Shown here in pieces: positions 1 through 8,218 of a DNA stretch of 64,000 bases. The notes under the pieces are model-generated. The model was not told where the DNA came from. It made no database searches and saw nothing but the letters and a program-made list of their open reading frames with translations. The position numbers and the translations under genes were made by a program. The stretch spans positions 1,054,001 through 1,118,000 of the forward strand of contig NZ_CP049935.1 in assembly GCF_011383005.1 (NCBI RefSeq). The letters are read 5' to 3'. The DNA comes from Phycicoccus sp. HDW14. Its GTDB lineage: Bacteria > Actinomycetota > Actinomycetes > Actinomycetales > Dermatophilaceae. Position 1 is the stretch's first letter. Each line of letters begins with the position of its first letter.

Positions 1-577
1 GGATGCCGGTGCCCGAGAGCAGGTCGTCGGGGAGGGAGTAGCCGGCGAAGCCCTCGACGATGGCGAGCAGGGCGAGCACCGAGCCGATGACCCAGTTGAG
101 CTCGCGGGGCTTGCGGAAGGCGCCGGTGAAGAACACCCGGAACATGTGGACGACGAGGGCGACGACGAACATCAGCGCGGCCCAGTGGTGGATCTGGCGG
201 ATGATCAGGCCGCCCTTGATGTCGAAGGAGATGTCGAGGGTCGACTTGTACGCCTCGGACATCGCGACACCGCGCAGCGGCACGTACGAGCCGTCGTAGA
301 TGGTGTGGCCGGCGCTGGGGACGAACCAGAAGGTGAGGAAGGCCCCGGTGACCAGGCAGATGATCATCGAGTACATGGCGATCTCGCCGAGCATGAAGGA
401 CCAGTGGTCGGGGAAGACCTTCTTCATGAGGTAGCCGACCGGCTTCGCGGCACCGGTGCGGTCGTCGACCCACCCGGCGACGCCGCCGATCTTGCGGGCG
501 GCGGCCGAGGGCGGGGCCTGGGGGGCGCTGTCGCCGTCGCGCAGGGCGTCGGCGGGACGTGCGGTCTGCGTGCTCAC
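1..577 (-). CDS. qcrB: QcrB, cytochrome b subunit of the bc1 complex (partial)
   Basis: This is the N-terminal ~192 residues of the membrane cytochrome b of the menaquinol:cytochrome c oxidoreductase; the rest lies beyond the left edge. A polar cytoplasmic N-terminus is followed by a first transmembrane helix ([18 protein letters not shown]). A later helix ([18 protein letters not shown]) carries spaced His residues typical of b-haem ligands, then comes FRKPRELNW. The GTG start at 577 overlaps the TGA of qcrA by four bases (GTGA), so the two are probably translationally coupled. It is the last gene of a ctaE-qcrC-qcrA-qcrB cluster, the standard actinobacterial order. Family assignment is secure. 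Confidence 0.95.
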   Translation of the reverse strand, partial: MSTQTARPADALRDGDSAPQAPPSAAARKIGGVAGWVDDRTGAAKPVGYLMKKVFPDHWSFMLGEIAMYSMIICLVTGAFLTFWFVPSAGHTIYDGSYVPLRGVAMSEAYKSTLDISFDIKGGLIIRQIHHWAALMFVVALVVHMFRVFFTGAFRKPRELNWVIGSVLALLAIVEGFAGYSLPDDLLSGTGI

Positions 578-1719
578 TGGCCACGCTCCCAGAAGCTCGG
601 GCCGACCGCTTCGCGGAACGGCTGTGCGGAGACGAGGTAGCCCTCGTCGTCGACGGTGATCTTCAATTGTGGCAGCGGACGCTTCGCCGGGCCGAAGATG
701 ACCTTGCAGTCCTGCGTGACGTCGAAGGTTGACTGGTGGCACGGGCAGAGCAGGTGGTGGGTCTGCTGCTCGTAGAGGCCGACGGGGCAGCCGACGTGGG
801 TGCAGATCTTCGAGTACGCGACGATGCCCTGGTAGCCCCAGTCGAGCTCCTTCTGGGACTTGATCTGGCTGGGGTCGAGGCGCATGACGAGCACGGCGGC
901 CTTGGCCTTCTCCTCGAGCAGGTGCTCGGCGCCACCCTCCTGGGTCTTCGGGTCGGGCAGCAGGCCCTCGGGCATGACGTGCACGACCGAGCCGATGGTG
1001 ATGTCGGAGGCCTTGATCGGCTGGTTCTCGGGGTCCTTCATGAGCCGCATCGGCTTGAACTCGGGGATCTCGCCGGGCCCGCTCGGGCCGCCGTTCCACC
1101 ACGTGAGCGACAGGCTCTTCTTCGGCAGCTCACCGAGCGAGCCGCCGACCTGGAGGACCAGGCCGAGGGGGAAGAGGGCCAGCGCGCCACCGAGCGTGTA
1201 CTTGATGAGCGGGCGACGGGTGATCTGCGAGCTGTCACCGCCCTCCTGGAGGACCTGCACGACGCGCGAGCGGTCGGCGTCGCTGGCGCGCATCGGGTGG
1301 CGCTCCTCGACGACCTCGGTGTCGGGCATGAGGGTCTTGGCCCAGTGCACGGCGCCGAGGCCGATGCCGAGCAGGCTCATCGCCAGGGTCACGCCGAGCC
1401 CGACGTTGGTGGCGCTCGTCGCACCGATGCCGGGGACGAAGACGGTCTCGTCGACGTCGAGGGCGAAGTACAGGACGAGGAAGAGCAGCGTCCCGAGGAT
1501 GGAGATGCCGAAGAGCGCGGCGACCTGCTTCTCGGCGCGGCGGGCGGCGGACTCGTCGAGGTCGGCCATCCGCGGGACGTGGTGGGGGAGGCCGGGGTTG
1601 GTGAACCGCTCGGGGATGCCGCCCTGCCCGACGACGTGGCCCTCGTCGAGGCGCACGGCCTCGCCGTGACCGCCCGGGGCCACCTCGGAGCCGGTGGTGG
1701 GGGTGTCCTGCTCGTTCAT
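574..1719 (-). CDS. qcrA: QcrA, Rieske iron-sulfur subunit of the bc1 complex
   Basis: This 381-residue protein passes electrons from menaquinol to the haem-c subunit. The 2Fe-2S ligands are visible as CTHVGC (Cys306, His308, Cys311) and CPCHQS (Cys325, Cys327, His328). Unlike the single-span Rieske proteins of other bacteria, it has the actinobacterial form with three hydrophobic segments (about residues 67-88, 103-126 and 173-195) before the soluble Rieske domain. It sits between qcrC (46 bp upstream) and qcrB (4 bp overlap). The ATG start has only a weak ribosome site. Confidence 0.97.
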   Translation of the reverse strand: MNEQDTPTTGSEVAPGGHGEAVRLDEGHVVGQGGIPERFTNPGLPHHVPRMADLDESAARRAEKQVAALFGISILGTLLFLVLYFALDVDETVFVPGIGATSATNVGLGVTLAMSLLGIGLGAVHWAKTLMPDTEVVEERHPMRASDADRSRVVQVLQEGGDSSQITRRPLIKYTLGGALALFPLGLVLQVGGSLGELPKKSLSLTWWNGGPSGPGEIPEFKPMRLMKDPENQPIKASDITIGSVVHVMPEGLLPDPKTQEGGAEHLLEEKAKAAVLVMRLDPSQIKSQKELDWGYQGIVAYSKICTHVGCPVGLYEQQTHHLLCPCHQSTFDVTQDCKVIFGPAKRPLPQLKITVDDEGYLVSAQPFREAVGPSFWERGQ

Positions 1720-1765
1720 CGGGTTACCGATCTGTCGTCGACGAAGGTGGGGGACGGGGCGGCCG

Positions 1766-2575
1766 CTACGCGGCCTTCGAGCCGAGCCAGACGGCGCAGC
1801 CGATGAGGATGCCGAGGCCGAAGACCCACGCGAACAGGCCCTCCGTCACCGGGCCGAGCGAGCCGAGGGTCAGGCCGCCCTGGTTCGGCTGCTGGTCGAT
1901 GGTGTCGAGGAAGGCGATGATGTCGCGCTTGTTCTCGGGGGTGACGTTGGCGTCGTTGAAGACGGGCATGCTCTGCGGGCCGGTGGCCATCGCCTCGTAG
2001 ATGTGCTTGCCCGAGACGTCCTTGAGCGAGGGGGCGTACTTGCCGCGGGTCAGCGCGCCGCCGGCGCCGGCGAAGTTGTGGCACATCGCGCAGTTGACGC
2101 GGAACAGCTCGCCGCCGAGCGCGGGGTCGCCCTTGGAGGCGTCGACGGCCTCGTCGGCGGGGACGGCCGGGCCGGGGGCCAGCGAGGCGATGTAGGCACC
2201 GAGCGCGTCGATCTGGTCCTGGTCGAACTTCACCTTGCCCTGCCCGGCCTGGACGCCCGGCTGGGCCATCGGCATCCGGCCGGTGCCGACCTGGAAGTCG
2301 ACGGCCGCGGCCCCGACCCCGGCCAGCGGCGGCCCGGCGATCTTGTCGCCCTGCCCGGTGGCCCGGCCCTCGGCGTTGAGGCCGTGGCAGGTGGCGCAGT
2401 TGGCCCGGAACAGCTGCTTGCCCTCGTCGACCGAGGCGGCGGTGGACGCCGCGCTCGAGGCGTCGGCGGGCTCCGGGGCGACGGCGGCGTAGACCGCGCC
2501 GGTGAGGAACAGGCCGATCATGAGGAGGACGGCGATCGCCGCCGGGTGCCGGCGGCGGGCTGCCAGTGCGTTCAC
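1766..2575 (-). CDS. qcrC: QcrC, di-haem cytochrome c subunit of the bc1 complex
   Basis: This 269-residue membrane-anchored di-haem cytochrome c transfers electrons directly to the aa3 oxidase in actinobacterial III-IV supercomplexes. The CXXCH motifs are CATCH (residues 60-64) and CAMCH (162-166), each starting a cytochrome c domain. There is an N-terminal signal-anchor (about 12-32) and a C-terminal transmembrane helix (about 246-264). The GTG start at 2575 follows an AGGAAG ribosome site. It lies 51 bp downstream of ctaE. Confidence 0.97.
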   Translation of the reverse strand: MNALAARRRHPAAIAVLLMIGLFLTGAVYAAVAPEPADASSAASTAASVDEGKQLFRANCATCHGLNAEGRATGQGDKIAGPPLAGVGAAAVDFQVGTGRMPMAQPGVQAGQGKVKFDQDQIDALGAYIASLAPGPAVPADEAVDASKGDPALGGELFRVNCAMCHNFAGAGGALTRGKYAPSLKDVSGKHIYEAMATGPQSMPVFNDANVTPENKRDIIAFLDTIDQQPNQGGLTLGSLGPVTEGLFAWVFGLGILIGCAVWLGSKAA

Positions 2576-2626
2576 GGTGCTTCCTGTCGTCTGCTGCGGT
2601 TCGGGCGGATCAGGGTGCGGGAGAAC

Positions 2627-3295
2627 TTACTTGAGGACGTAGATCATGAGGAACAGGGCGATCCAGACGACGTCGACGAAGTGCCAGTAGTACGACGTGA
2701 CGACCGCGCCGGTGGCCTGCGCGTGCGAGTAGCGACGGGTGGTGAAGGTGCGCCCGAGGATGAGGAGGAAGGCGATGAGCCCGCCGGTGACGTGCATCCC
2801 GTGGAAGCCGGTGGCGAGGTAGAAGATCGACCCGTAGGAGTCGGAGGAGAGGGTGACCCCCTCCATGATCAGGTGGGCGTACTCGTAGACCTGGCCGGCG
2901 ACGAAGATCGAGCCGAAGATGTAGGTGAGGACGTACCACTCGCGCATGCCCCAGGCGCTGACCCGGGTGAGCTTCGTGCCGGCCGGGCGGGCCACGACGC
3001 CGCGCTCGGCCTGCAGGACGCCGAGCTGGCACCAGACCGAGGAGATGACGAGGATCAGCGTGTTCGCCGAGGCGAAGGGCACGTTGAGCATCGCCGTGCG
3101 CTCGTCCCAGAGGTCGGGCAGGTGGCCGCGCAGGGTGAAGTAGAACGCGAAGAGCGCCGCGAAGAACATGAGCTCGCTGGAGAGCCAGACCATCGTGCCG
3201 ACGGCGACCATGTTCGGACGCGTCGCGGGGCCCGAGCCCGGGATGGACGGGACCGGTCCCGCGTGCTTGACCGAAGCTGCTGCAGAAGTCGCCAC
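2627..3295 (-). CDS. ctaE: CtaE, cytochrome c oxidase subunit III
   Basis: Subunit III of the aa3-type terminal oxidase, about 222 residues with five to seven transmembrane helices. Typical segments are the [17 protein letters not shown] helix near the N-terminus and FHGMHVTGG towards the middle. I prefer the GTG at 3295 over the ATG nine bases upstream (3304), because a CATAAT -10 box lies seven bases before the GTG, which fits a leaderless transcript and would overlap the ATG. It is the first gene of the ctaE-qcrCAB cluster. Confidence 0.95.
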   Translation of the reverse strand: MATSAAASVKHAGPVPSIPGSGPATRPNMVAVGTMVWLSSELMFFAALFAFYFTLRGHLPDLWDERTAMLNVPFASANTLILVISSVWCQLGVLQAERGVVARPAGTKLTRVSAWGMREWYVLTYIFGSIFVAGQVYEYAHLIMEGVTLSSDSYGSIFYLATGFHGMHVTGGLIAFLLILGRTFTTRRYSHAQATGAVVTSYYWHFVDVVWIALFLMIYVLK

Positions 3296-3302
3296 GCACG
3301 GC

Positions 3303-3308
3303 ATTATG
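3303..3308 (-). promoter_or_regulatory. -10 box of a probably leaderless ctaE-qcrCAB promoter
   Basis: CATAAT on the minus strand, 7 nt before the GTG of ctaE. The spacing puts the transcription start at or next to the start codon. I see no convincing -35 hexamer. Confidence 0.5.
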
Positions 3309-3419
3309 CCGACATCCGGGGGTATCCGACGAGGCGACCCCCGAAACGCTCGACAACGCCCCGCAACGGCGCCCGGTTCCCGGTGAACGGGCCGGTCGGG
3401 GGCCCGGGCGGGCCCTCGC

Positions 3420-3425
3420 TACGAT
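3420..3425 (+). promoter_or_regulatory. -10 box of a probably leaderless promoter for the receiver-domain gene
   Basis: TACGAT, 6 nt before the ATG at 3432, with no ribosome-binding sequence between. The likely transcript starts at the ATG and may continue into trpD. Confidence 0.5.
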
Positions 3426-3431
3426 GCCTCC

Positions 3432-3881
3432 ATGACCGATTCGCACGACCCCGCGGGCCCCGCCCCCACGTCGGGCTCCGACGGCCTCCACCGGGTCCGG
3501 GTGCTCCTCTACAGCGACGACATCACCACGCGTGACGCCGTGCGTGCCGCGGCCGGTCGCCGGCCCGCCCGTGACGTCGAGGTGGTCTCGTGGCACGAGT
3601 GCGCGACGGCCGAGGCGGTCATCGAGGCGATGGACGCCGGCGGCGTCGACGTCGCGGTCCTCGACGGCGAGGCGGCGCCGGTCGGCGGCCTCGGGCTGTG
3701 CCGCCAGCTGAAGAACGAGATCTTCCGCTGCCCGCCGGTCCTCGTGCTCACCGGGCGCCCCCAGGACGCCTGGCTCGCCGGGTGGTCCCTCGCCGACGAG
3801 GCCGTCCCGCACCCGCTCGACCCGATCGCCGTCGCCGAGGCCCTCTCCCGCCTCGCGCGCGAGCGGGTCTCCGTCGGCTGA
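3432..3881 (+). CDS. Response-regulator receiver-domain protein
   Basis: A 149-residue protein that looks like a stand-alone receiver domain after a ~20-residue Pro/Gly-rich tail: [15 protein letters not shown] at the first strand, VDVAVLDG where the phospho-acceptor Asp would sit, and [10 protein letters not shown] near the conserved Thr position. There is no DNA-binding output domain. The acidic pocket is not clearly canonical, so phosphorylation is uncertain. Six bases separate its stop from the trpD start, suggesting co-transcription. I know of no established function for this trpD-linked family. Confidence 0.75.
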   Translation: MTDSHDPAGPAPTSGSDGLHRVRVLLYSDDITTRDAVRAAAGRRPARDVEVVSWHECATAEAVIEAMDAGGVDVAVLDGEAAPVGGLGLCRQLKNEIFRCPPVLVLTGRPQDAWLAGWSLADEAVPHPLDPIAVAEALSRLARERVSVG

Positions 3882-3886
3882 GCGGC

Positions 3887-4960
3887 GTGGGCGCCCCCAC
3901 GGTCGGGGACCACACCTGGCCGGACCTCCTCTCCGCCCTGCTGCGTGGCGAGGACCTGAGCACCGACGCCGCCCGCTGGGCGATGGACCGGGTGATGAGC
4001 GGCGAGGCCTCGCCGGTGCAGCTCGCCGGCTTCCTCGTCGCGCTGCGGGCCAAGGGCGAGACGGTCGAGGAGCTGCGCGGCCTCGCCGACGTCATGCTCG
4101 AGCACGCCAACCGCATCGAGGTGCCCGGGCCGAGCACCGACATCGTCGGCACCGGCGGCGACCGGATGCACTCGGTGAACATCTCGACGATGGCCTCGGT
4201 GCTCGTCGCCTCCACGGGGCTGCGGGTGGTCAAGCACGGCAACCGCGCGGCGTCGTCGTCGTCGGGCTCGGCCGACGTGCTCGAGGAGCTCGGGGTCGAC
4301 CTCACGCTGGCCCCCGCGCAGGTGGCCGAGGTCGCCGAGCGGGTCGGCATCACCTTCTGCTTCGCGGCGGCCTTCCACCCCTCGATGCGGCACGCCGCGG
4401 CCGCGCGGTCGGGCCTGGGGGTCGGGACGGCCTTCAACGCCCTCGGCCCGCTGACCAACCCCGGCCAGCCGACCTACGCGGCCGTCGGGGCGGCCGACGC
4501 CCGACTCGCGCCGCTGCTCGCCGGTGTCTTCGCCGGGCGCGGACGGTCCGCGGCGGTGTTCCGCGGCGACGACGGGCTCGACGAGCTGACCCTGGCGACG
4601 ACCTCGACCGTGTGGTGGGTGCGCGACCGCGAGGTCACCGAGCTGTCGGTCGGCCCGGAGGCGGTCGGCCTCGCCACCGCCCCCGTCGAGGCCCTGCGCG
4701 GCGGCGACCCCGCCTTCAACGCCGACGTCGCCCGTCGGCTCTTCGCGGGCGAGACCGGACCGGTGCGTGACGCCGTCGTGCTCAACGCGGGGATGGCCCT
4801 GGCCGTCGCGTCCGGGCTCGAGGGTGCGCCGACCGACGCGAGCCTCGCCGCGGCCCTCGGGGCGGGTGTGGCGCGGGCGCAGGAGGCGCTCGACTCCGGG
4901 GCCGCCGCTGAGCTGCTGGCGCGCTGGGTCGCCACCACCCGCGAGCTCGCCGGCGCCTGA
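3887..4960 (+). CDS. trpD: TrpD, anthranilate phosphoribosyltransferase
   Basis: Transfers phosphoribose from PRPP to anthranilate, step two of tryptophan synthesis. The 357-residue length matches the family. The PRPP-binding signature [16 protein letters not shown] is near residues 84-99, followed by [35 protein letters not shown] is also present. I start it at GTG 3887, six bases after the stop of the upstream receiver-domain gene; the same frame is open further upstream but shows no family similarity. It is converged upon by the Lrp-type gene across a repeat-containing spacer. Confidence 0.95.
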   Translation: MGAPTVGDHTWPDLLSALLRGEDLSTDAARWAMDRVMSGEASPVQLAGFLVALRAKGETVEELRGLADVMLEHANRIEVPGPSTDIVGTGGDRMHSVNISTMASVLVASTGLRVVKHGNRAASSSSGSADVLEELGVDLTLAPAQVAEVAERVGITFCFAAAFHPSMRHAAAARSGLGVGTAFNALGPLTNPGQPTYAAVGAADARLAPLLAGVFAGRGRSAAVFRGDDGLDELTLATTSTVWWVRDREVTELSVGPEAVGLATAPVEALRGGDPAFNADVARRLFAGETGPVRDAVVLNAGMALAVASGLEGAPTDASLAAALGAGVARAQEALDSGAAAELLARWVATTRELAGA

Positions 4961-4971
4961 GGCCACTCGGC

Positions 4972-5157
4972 CCCCAGGAGTCCTTCCTGGTGGCGCGGCG
5001 GGGGTCATCACCCCACCTCGTCCTCCAGGGACCCTTCCTGGTGACGTCCACGGGGTCGAGCGGGCGACGTCGTCACCCCCCATCGGTCCCCAGGAGGCCT
5101 TCCTGGTGGCGCGGCGGGGGTCATCACCCCACCTCGTCCTCCAGGGACCCTTCCTGG
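4972..5157. repeat. Intergenic repeat cluster between convergent trpD and Lrp-type genes
   Basis: Two nearly identical 70-bp copies lie at 4972-5041 and 5088-5157, differing at one base (AGGAGT versus AGGAGG). The core CCTTCCTGG occurs four times, starting at 4982, 5033, 5098 and 5149. Between the copies lies a diverged middle unit. Each copy holds short inverted repeats (CCAGGA/TCCTGG and GGGGTCATCACCCC), so the RNA could fold into several hairpins. It may act as a bidirectional terminator or belong to a dispersed repeat family; there is no CRISPR-like spacing. Confidence 0.75.
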
Positions 5158-5210
5158 CGGTCGGCGTGCAGGACGCGCCGGAGCGTCCGGGTTCGGCGCG
5201 CCCGGGTTGC

Positions 5211-5492
5211 TCAGTCCTCGATGCCGAGGCTGAACGCCGACTCGAGGTCGTGCGAGGAGTAGGTGCGGAAGGCGATGTGGGTGTTGGTGCCCGTGACGCC
5301 CTCGACCTTGTTCAGCCGGTCGGCGATGACGTCGGCGAGGTCCTCGTGGCGGCGGACCCGCACCATCGCGACGAGGTCGGCGTCGCCGGCGACCGAGTAG
5401 ACCTCGGTGACGCCCTCGAGGTCGGCGATCTCCTGGGCGACCTCGGGGATCCGGTCGACGTCGGCGGTGATGAGGACGATGGCGGTGATCAC
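5211..5492 (-). CDS. Lrp/AsnC ligand-binding (RAM) domain protein
   Basis: A 93-residue protein made only of the RAM/ACT-like effector domain of Lrp/AsnC regulators, with no helix-turn-helix. Typical text is ITADVDRIPEVAQEIADLEGV, then GDADLVAMVRVRRHEDLADVI and GVTGTNTHIAFRTYS. Family members form oligomers that bind amino acids. It points towards trpD, and a trpD neighbour is common in actinobacteria, so an amino-acid sensing role is plausible but inferred. The ATG start is clear. Confidence 0.88.
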   Translation of the reverse strand: MITAIVLITADVDRIPEVAQEIADLEGVTEVYSVAGDADLVAMVRVRRHEDLADVIADRLNKVEGVTGTNTHIAFRTYSSHDLESAFSLGIED

Positions 5493-5501
5493 CGGGCCAG
5501 C

Positions 5502-6272
5502 CTAGCCACCGGCCGGGGCGCCCCCGAGGCGGCGGGAGAGCAGCGCCTCGAGCTCGCGGTAGTGCCGTTCGGCGCCGGCCTCCTGGTACATCGCCGTGTC
5601 GGCCATCGTGTAGCCGTGCGGCGCGTCGGGGTAGACCTCGTTCGTCGCCGTCAGCCCCGCGTCGGCCAGGGCCGCCCCGAGGGTGGCGACCGCCTCGGGC
5701 GGCATCGACCCGTCGTGGTCGGCGTGGCCGAACACGAGCTCGGCGCGGGCGGTGGCCACCGAGAGGTGCGGGCTGTCGGGCTCGTCGGTGACGAGGCCGC
5801 CGCCGTGGAAGCCGCCGCACGCCGCGACGACGTCGGGGTGGTCGCCGGCGGCGCGCAGGGCGATGCGGGCCCCCATGCAGTAGCCGGTGACGGCGACCGG
5901 GCCGTCGTCGACGGCGTCGAGGCCGCGTAGGGCCGCGAGGTAGGCCTCGACGTCGGGGCGCGAGAGGTCGCTCGTCAGGGCCCGGACCCGGGGCATCGCC
6001 CGGCCCATGACCGCCTCACGGCCCTCGGGCGTGTGCAGGTCCTCGGTCGGGGCGAGCTCGGCGACGGTGCCGTCGCGGTGGAACACGTTCGGCGCGAGGA
6101 CGACGTGGCCCCATCCGGCGATGCGCTCGCACATCGCGGCGATCTGCGGGCGCAGGCCGATGGCGTCCATCACGAGGAGCACCCCGGGGCCGTGCCCGCC
6201 CGGCGGGAGGGACAGGTGGGCCTCGGCGGTGCCGCCGGGGACGGGGACGTCGACGAGGTGGAGGTCGCTCAT
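5502..6272 (-). CDS. Dienelactone hydrolase family alpha/beta hydrolase
   Basis: 256 residues of the DLH family. The nucleophile elbow carries Cys (GYCMGA), and a catalytic Asp/His pair is suggested by FGHADHD and PDAPHGY near the C-terminus. The substrate is unknown; relatives hydrolyse dienelactones or other small esters. I choose ATG 6272, because a TAGCGT box lies 7 nt upstream (leaderless pattern); a GTG nine bases earlier (6281) is the alternative. The next gene upstream on this strand is the exonuclease fusion. Confidence 0.85.
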   Translation of the reverse strand: MSDLHLVDVPVPGGTAEAHLSLPPGGHGPGVLLVMDAIGLRPQIAAMCERIAGWGHVVLAPNVFHRDGTVAELAPTEDLHTPEGREAVMGRAMPRVRALTSDLSRPDVEAYLAALRGLDAVDDGPVAVTGYCMGARIALRAAGDHPDVVAACGGFHGGGLVTDEPDSPHLSVATARAELVFGHADHDGSMPPEAVATLGAALADAGLTATNEVYPDAPHGYTMADTAMYQEAGAERHYRELEALLSRRLGGAPAGG

Positions 6273-6279
6273 CCGGCGC

Positions 6280-6285
6280 ACGCTA
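6280..6285 (-). promoter_or_regulatory. -10 box of a probably leaderless promoter for the dienelactone hydrolase
   Basis: TAGCGT on the minus strand, 7 nt before ATG 6272. This spacing favours 6272 over the GTG at 6281, which would lie inside the box. Confidence 0.4.
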
Positions 6286-6317
6286 CGCCGCGGGGTGCCG
6301 CCGCGGGCGCGACGGGG

Positions 6318-8035
6318 TCAGCGGACGCCGGCGAAGCCCGCGGTGCGGCGGCGGGAGGCCTCGAGCGGCTCGAGCTCCTCACGGACCGCCGCGGCGCCGG
6401 CGACCGGGCAGGTCCACGGCCCGTCGACCTCGACGACCCGCACGCCCGGGGACTCGAGCCAGCGGAGCACCTTCTCGCTCTCCTCGGCCGTCGCCGCGGT
6501 GGCCGGGGCGAGCGGGGCCGCGACGACCTCGGCGCTGGCCCGCAGCGCGGCGATGTAGGGCATCGGGTCGGCACCGCGCGGTGAGGTGGTGCTCCCCGCG
6601 AGCCGGCCGTGCCGCACGCACACCACCTCCCAGCCGCCGGTGACCGAGCGGCGGGCCGCGACGAGCTCGGGGATGCGGGCGAGGGGGTCGAGGCGCTGCG
6701 AGCGGGTGGCGCCGCGGACGAGGGCGACGAGCCGGTCGCGGACGACCTGGGCGTCCTCGAAGCGCTGGACGGCCGACAGCGTGGCCATCCGCTCCTGGAG
6801 CGCGTCGAGCAGGTCGCGGGTGCCGCCGGAGAGCAGCTGGGCCGCGCGCTCGACGACCTCGGCGTACTCGTCGACGCCCTGGGCGCCGGTGCACGGGGCG
6901 CCGCAGCGGCCCATCTCGGCGAGGACGCAGGCCGAGCGGGGGCGCTTGGGGGAGAGCCGTTCGACGCACTGCCGCAGCGGCAGCACCTCGTGGACGGCGG
7001 CGACGGCGGCCTCGGCCGACTGCCGCGACCCGAACGGCCCGACGTAGCGCGCGCCGTCGTCGGCGACCGAGCGCACGACCGACAGCCGGGGGAACGGCTC
7101 GACGGTGAGCTTGACCCAGAGCGCCTTCTCGGGGTGGCGCGAGCGGCGGTTGTAGCGCGGCTTGTGCTGGGCGATGAGGCGCAGCTCGCGGACCTCGGCC
7201 TCGAGGGTCGTGGCGCAGACGACCGGGCTGACCGACTCGGCGAGGCGCACCATCTCGCCCATCCGACGCCGGTGCTCGGAGGCGGTGAAGTACGAGCGGA
7301 CCCGGGTGCGGATGGACACCGACGTACCGACGTAGAGGACGCGGCCGTCGCCGTCCTTGAAGAGGTAGACGCCCGGCTTGTCGGGCAGGTCGTCGGCGAG
7401 GTGGCGCTTGCGCCGGCGCGCGGGGAGACCCGGACGGTGTAGTCGAGGAGCTCCTCGAGGGAGTGCACCCCGAGGTTGCCGACTCGCTCGATGAGCCCGT
7501 GGAGGACGTCGACGGTGGCGCGGGCGTCGTGCAGGGCACGGTGGTCGGGGGTGGTGGTGGAGCGGAAGAGCCGTGCGAGGGAACCGAGCCGGTGGTTGGG
7601 CACCTCGTCGCGGCGGACGAGCTGGCGGGCCAGGTGCACGGTGTCGAGGACGGGGAAGCCGGGCCACTCGCGTTCGGTGCGCCGGGCGGCGGCCTTGAGG
7701 AAGGAGATGTCGAAGCCGGCGTTGTGCGCGACCAGGACCGAGCCGGCCGCGAACTCGAGGAAGGCCGGGAGGGCCGCCTCGATGCGCGGCGCGTCGGCGA
7801 CCATCGCGTCGGTGATGCCGGTGAGCACGGCGATGAAGGCGGGGATGGCCTCGCCGGGGTTGACGAGGGTCTGGAACTCGCCGACGACCTCGCCGCCGCG
7901 CACCCGGACCGCCCCGATCTCGGTGATGCCGCACTCGGCCGGGCTGCCCCCGGTGGTCTCGAGGTCGACGACGACGAAGCTGACACCGGCCAGCGGCGTG
8001 CCCAGGTCGTCGAACGTGCCCTGGACCATCGTCAT
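6318..8035 (-). CDS. DEDDh 3'-5' exonuclease fused to a UvrC-like GIY-YIG domain (one frameshift as read)
   Basis: After repair this is a ~572-residue protein of the actinobacterial type represented by Rv2191. The N-terminal DnaQ-like exonuclease shows [11 protein letters not shown] (acidic motif I), [12 protein letters not shown] (II) and [10 protein letters not shown] (III). The C-terminal half resembles the UvrC N-terminus: [20 protein letters not shown], then a Cys-containing segment and a UvrB-interaction-like helix pair ([11 protein letters not shown]). The frame breaks at the GGGG run 7422-7425; adding one base rejoins [16 protein letters not shown]. It probably acts in DNA repair or proofreading, but the substrate is unknown. 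A TACCGT box 7 nt upstream supports the ATG at 8035. Confidence 0.88.
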
Positions 8036-8042
8036 GGCCCGA

Positions 8043-8048
8043 ACGGTA
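8043..8048 (-). promoter_or_regulatory. -10 box of a probably leaderless promoter for the exonuclease fusion
   Basis: TACCGT on the minus strand, 7 nt before ATG 8035, with no ribosome site between. Confidence 0.45.
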
Positions 8049-8105
8049 GATCGCGGGGCCGACAGCCCCGCCGAGGCGCGCGGACGGGCGGGGCCCCACG
8101 CAGGT

Positions 8106-8159
8106 GGGGAGTGCTCCCCGGGCCAACCGGCCCCGGTGTGCTCCTCGCCCGGTTAGGGT
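8106..8159 (+). promoter_or_regulatory. Promoter region of the giant Ig-like protein
   Basis: A TAGGGT -10 box at 8154-8159 lies 59 nt before the GTG. Upstream is a 14-bp palindrome, GGGGAG-TG-CTCCCC (8106-8119), that could bind a dimeric regulator. The leader carries a strong GAGGAGGAG ribosome site at about 8206-8214, so this transcript, unlike several neighbours, is not leaderless. Confidence 0.4.
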
Positions 8160-8218
8160 GCAGGTCACGGCACCGGCGGGGACCCGGTGCCGACAGGGGT
8201 CCGCCGAGGAGGAGACAC

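Noticed and set aside
4972..5157. A CRISPR-like array
   Set aside because: There are only two good copies, the units contain several internal inverted repeats, the intervals are unequal (51, 65, 51 bp), and there are no cas genes.
7463..8218. The giant surface protein extended 252 codons upstream
   Set aside because: The extension reads as noise antisense to the exonuclease domain. GTG 8219 has a strong ribosome site and begins a normal signal anchor.
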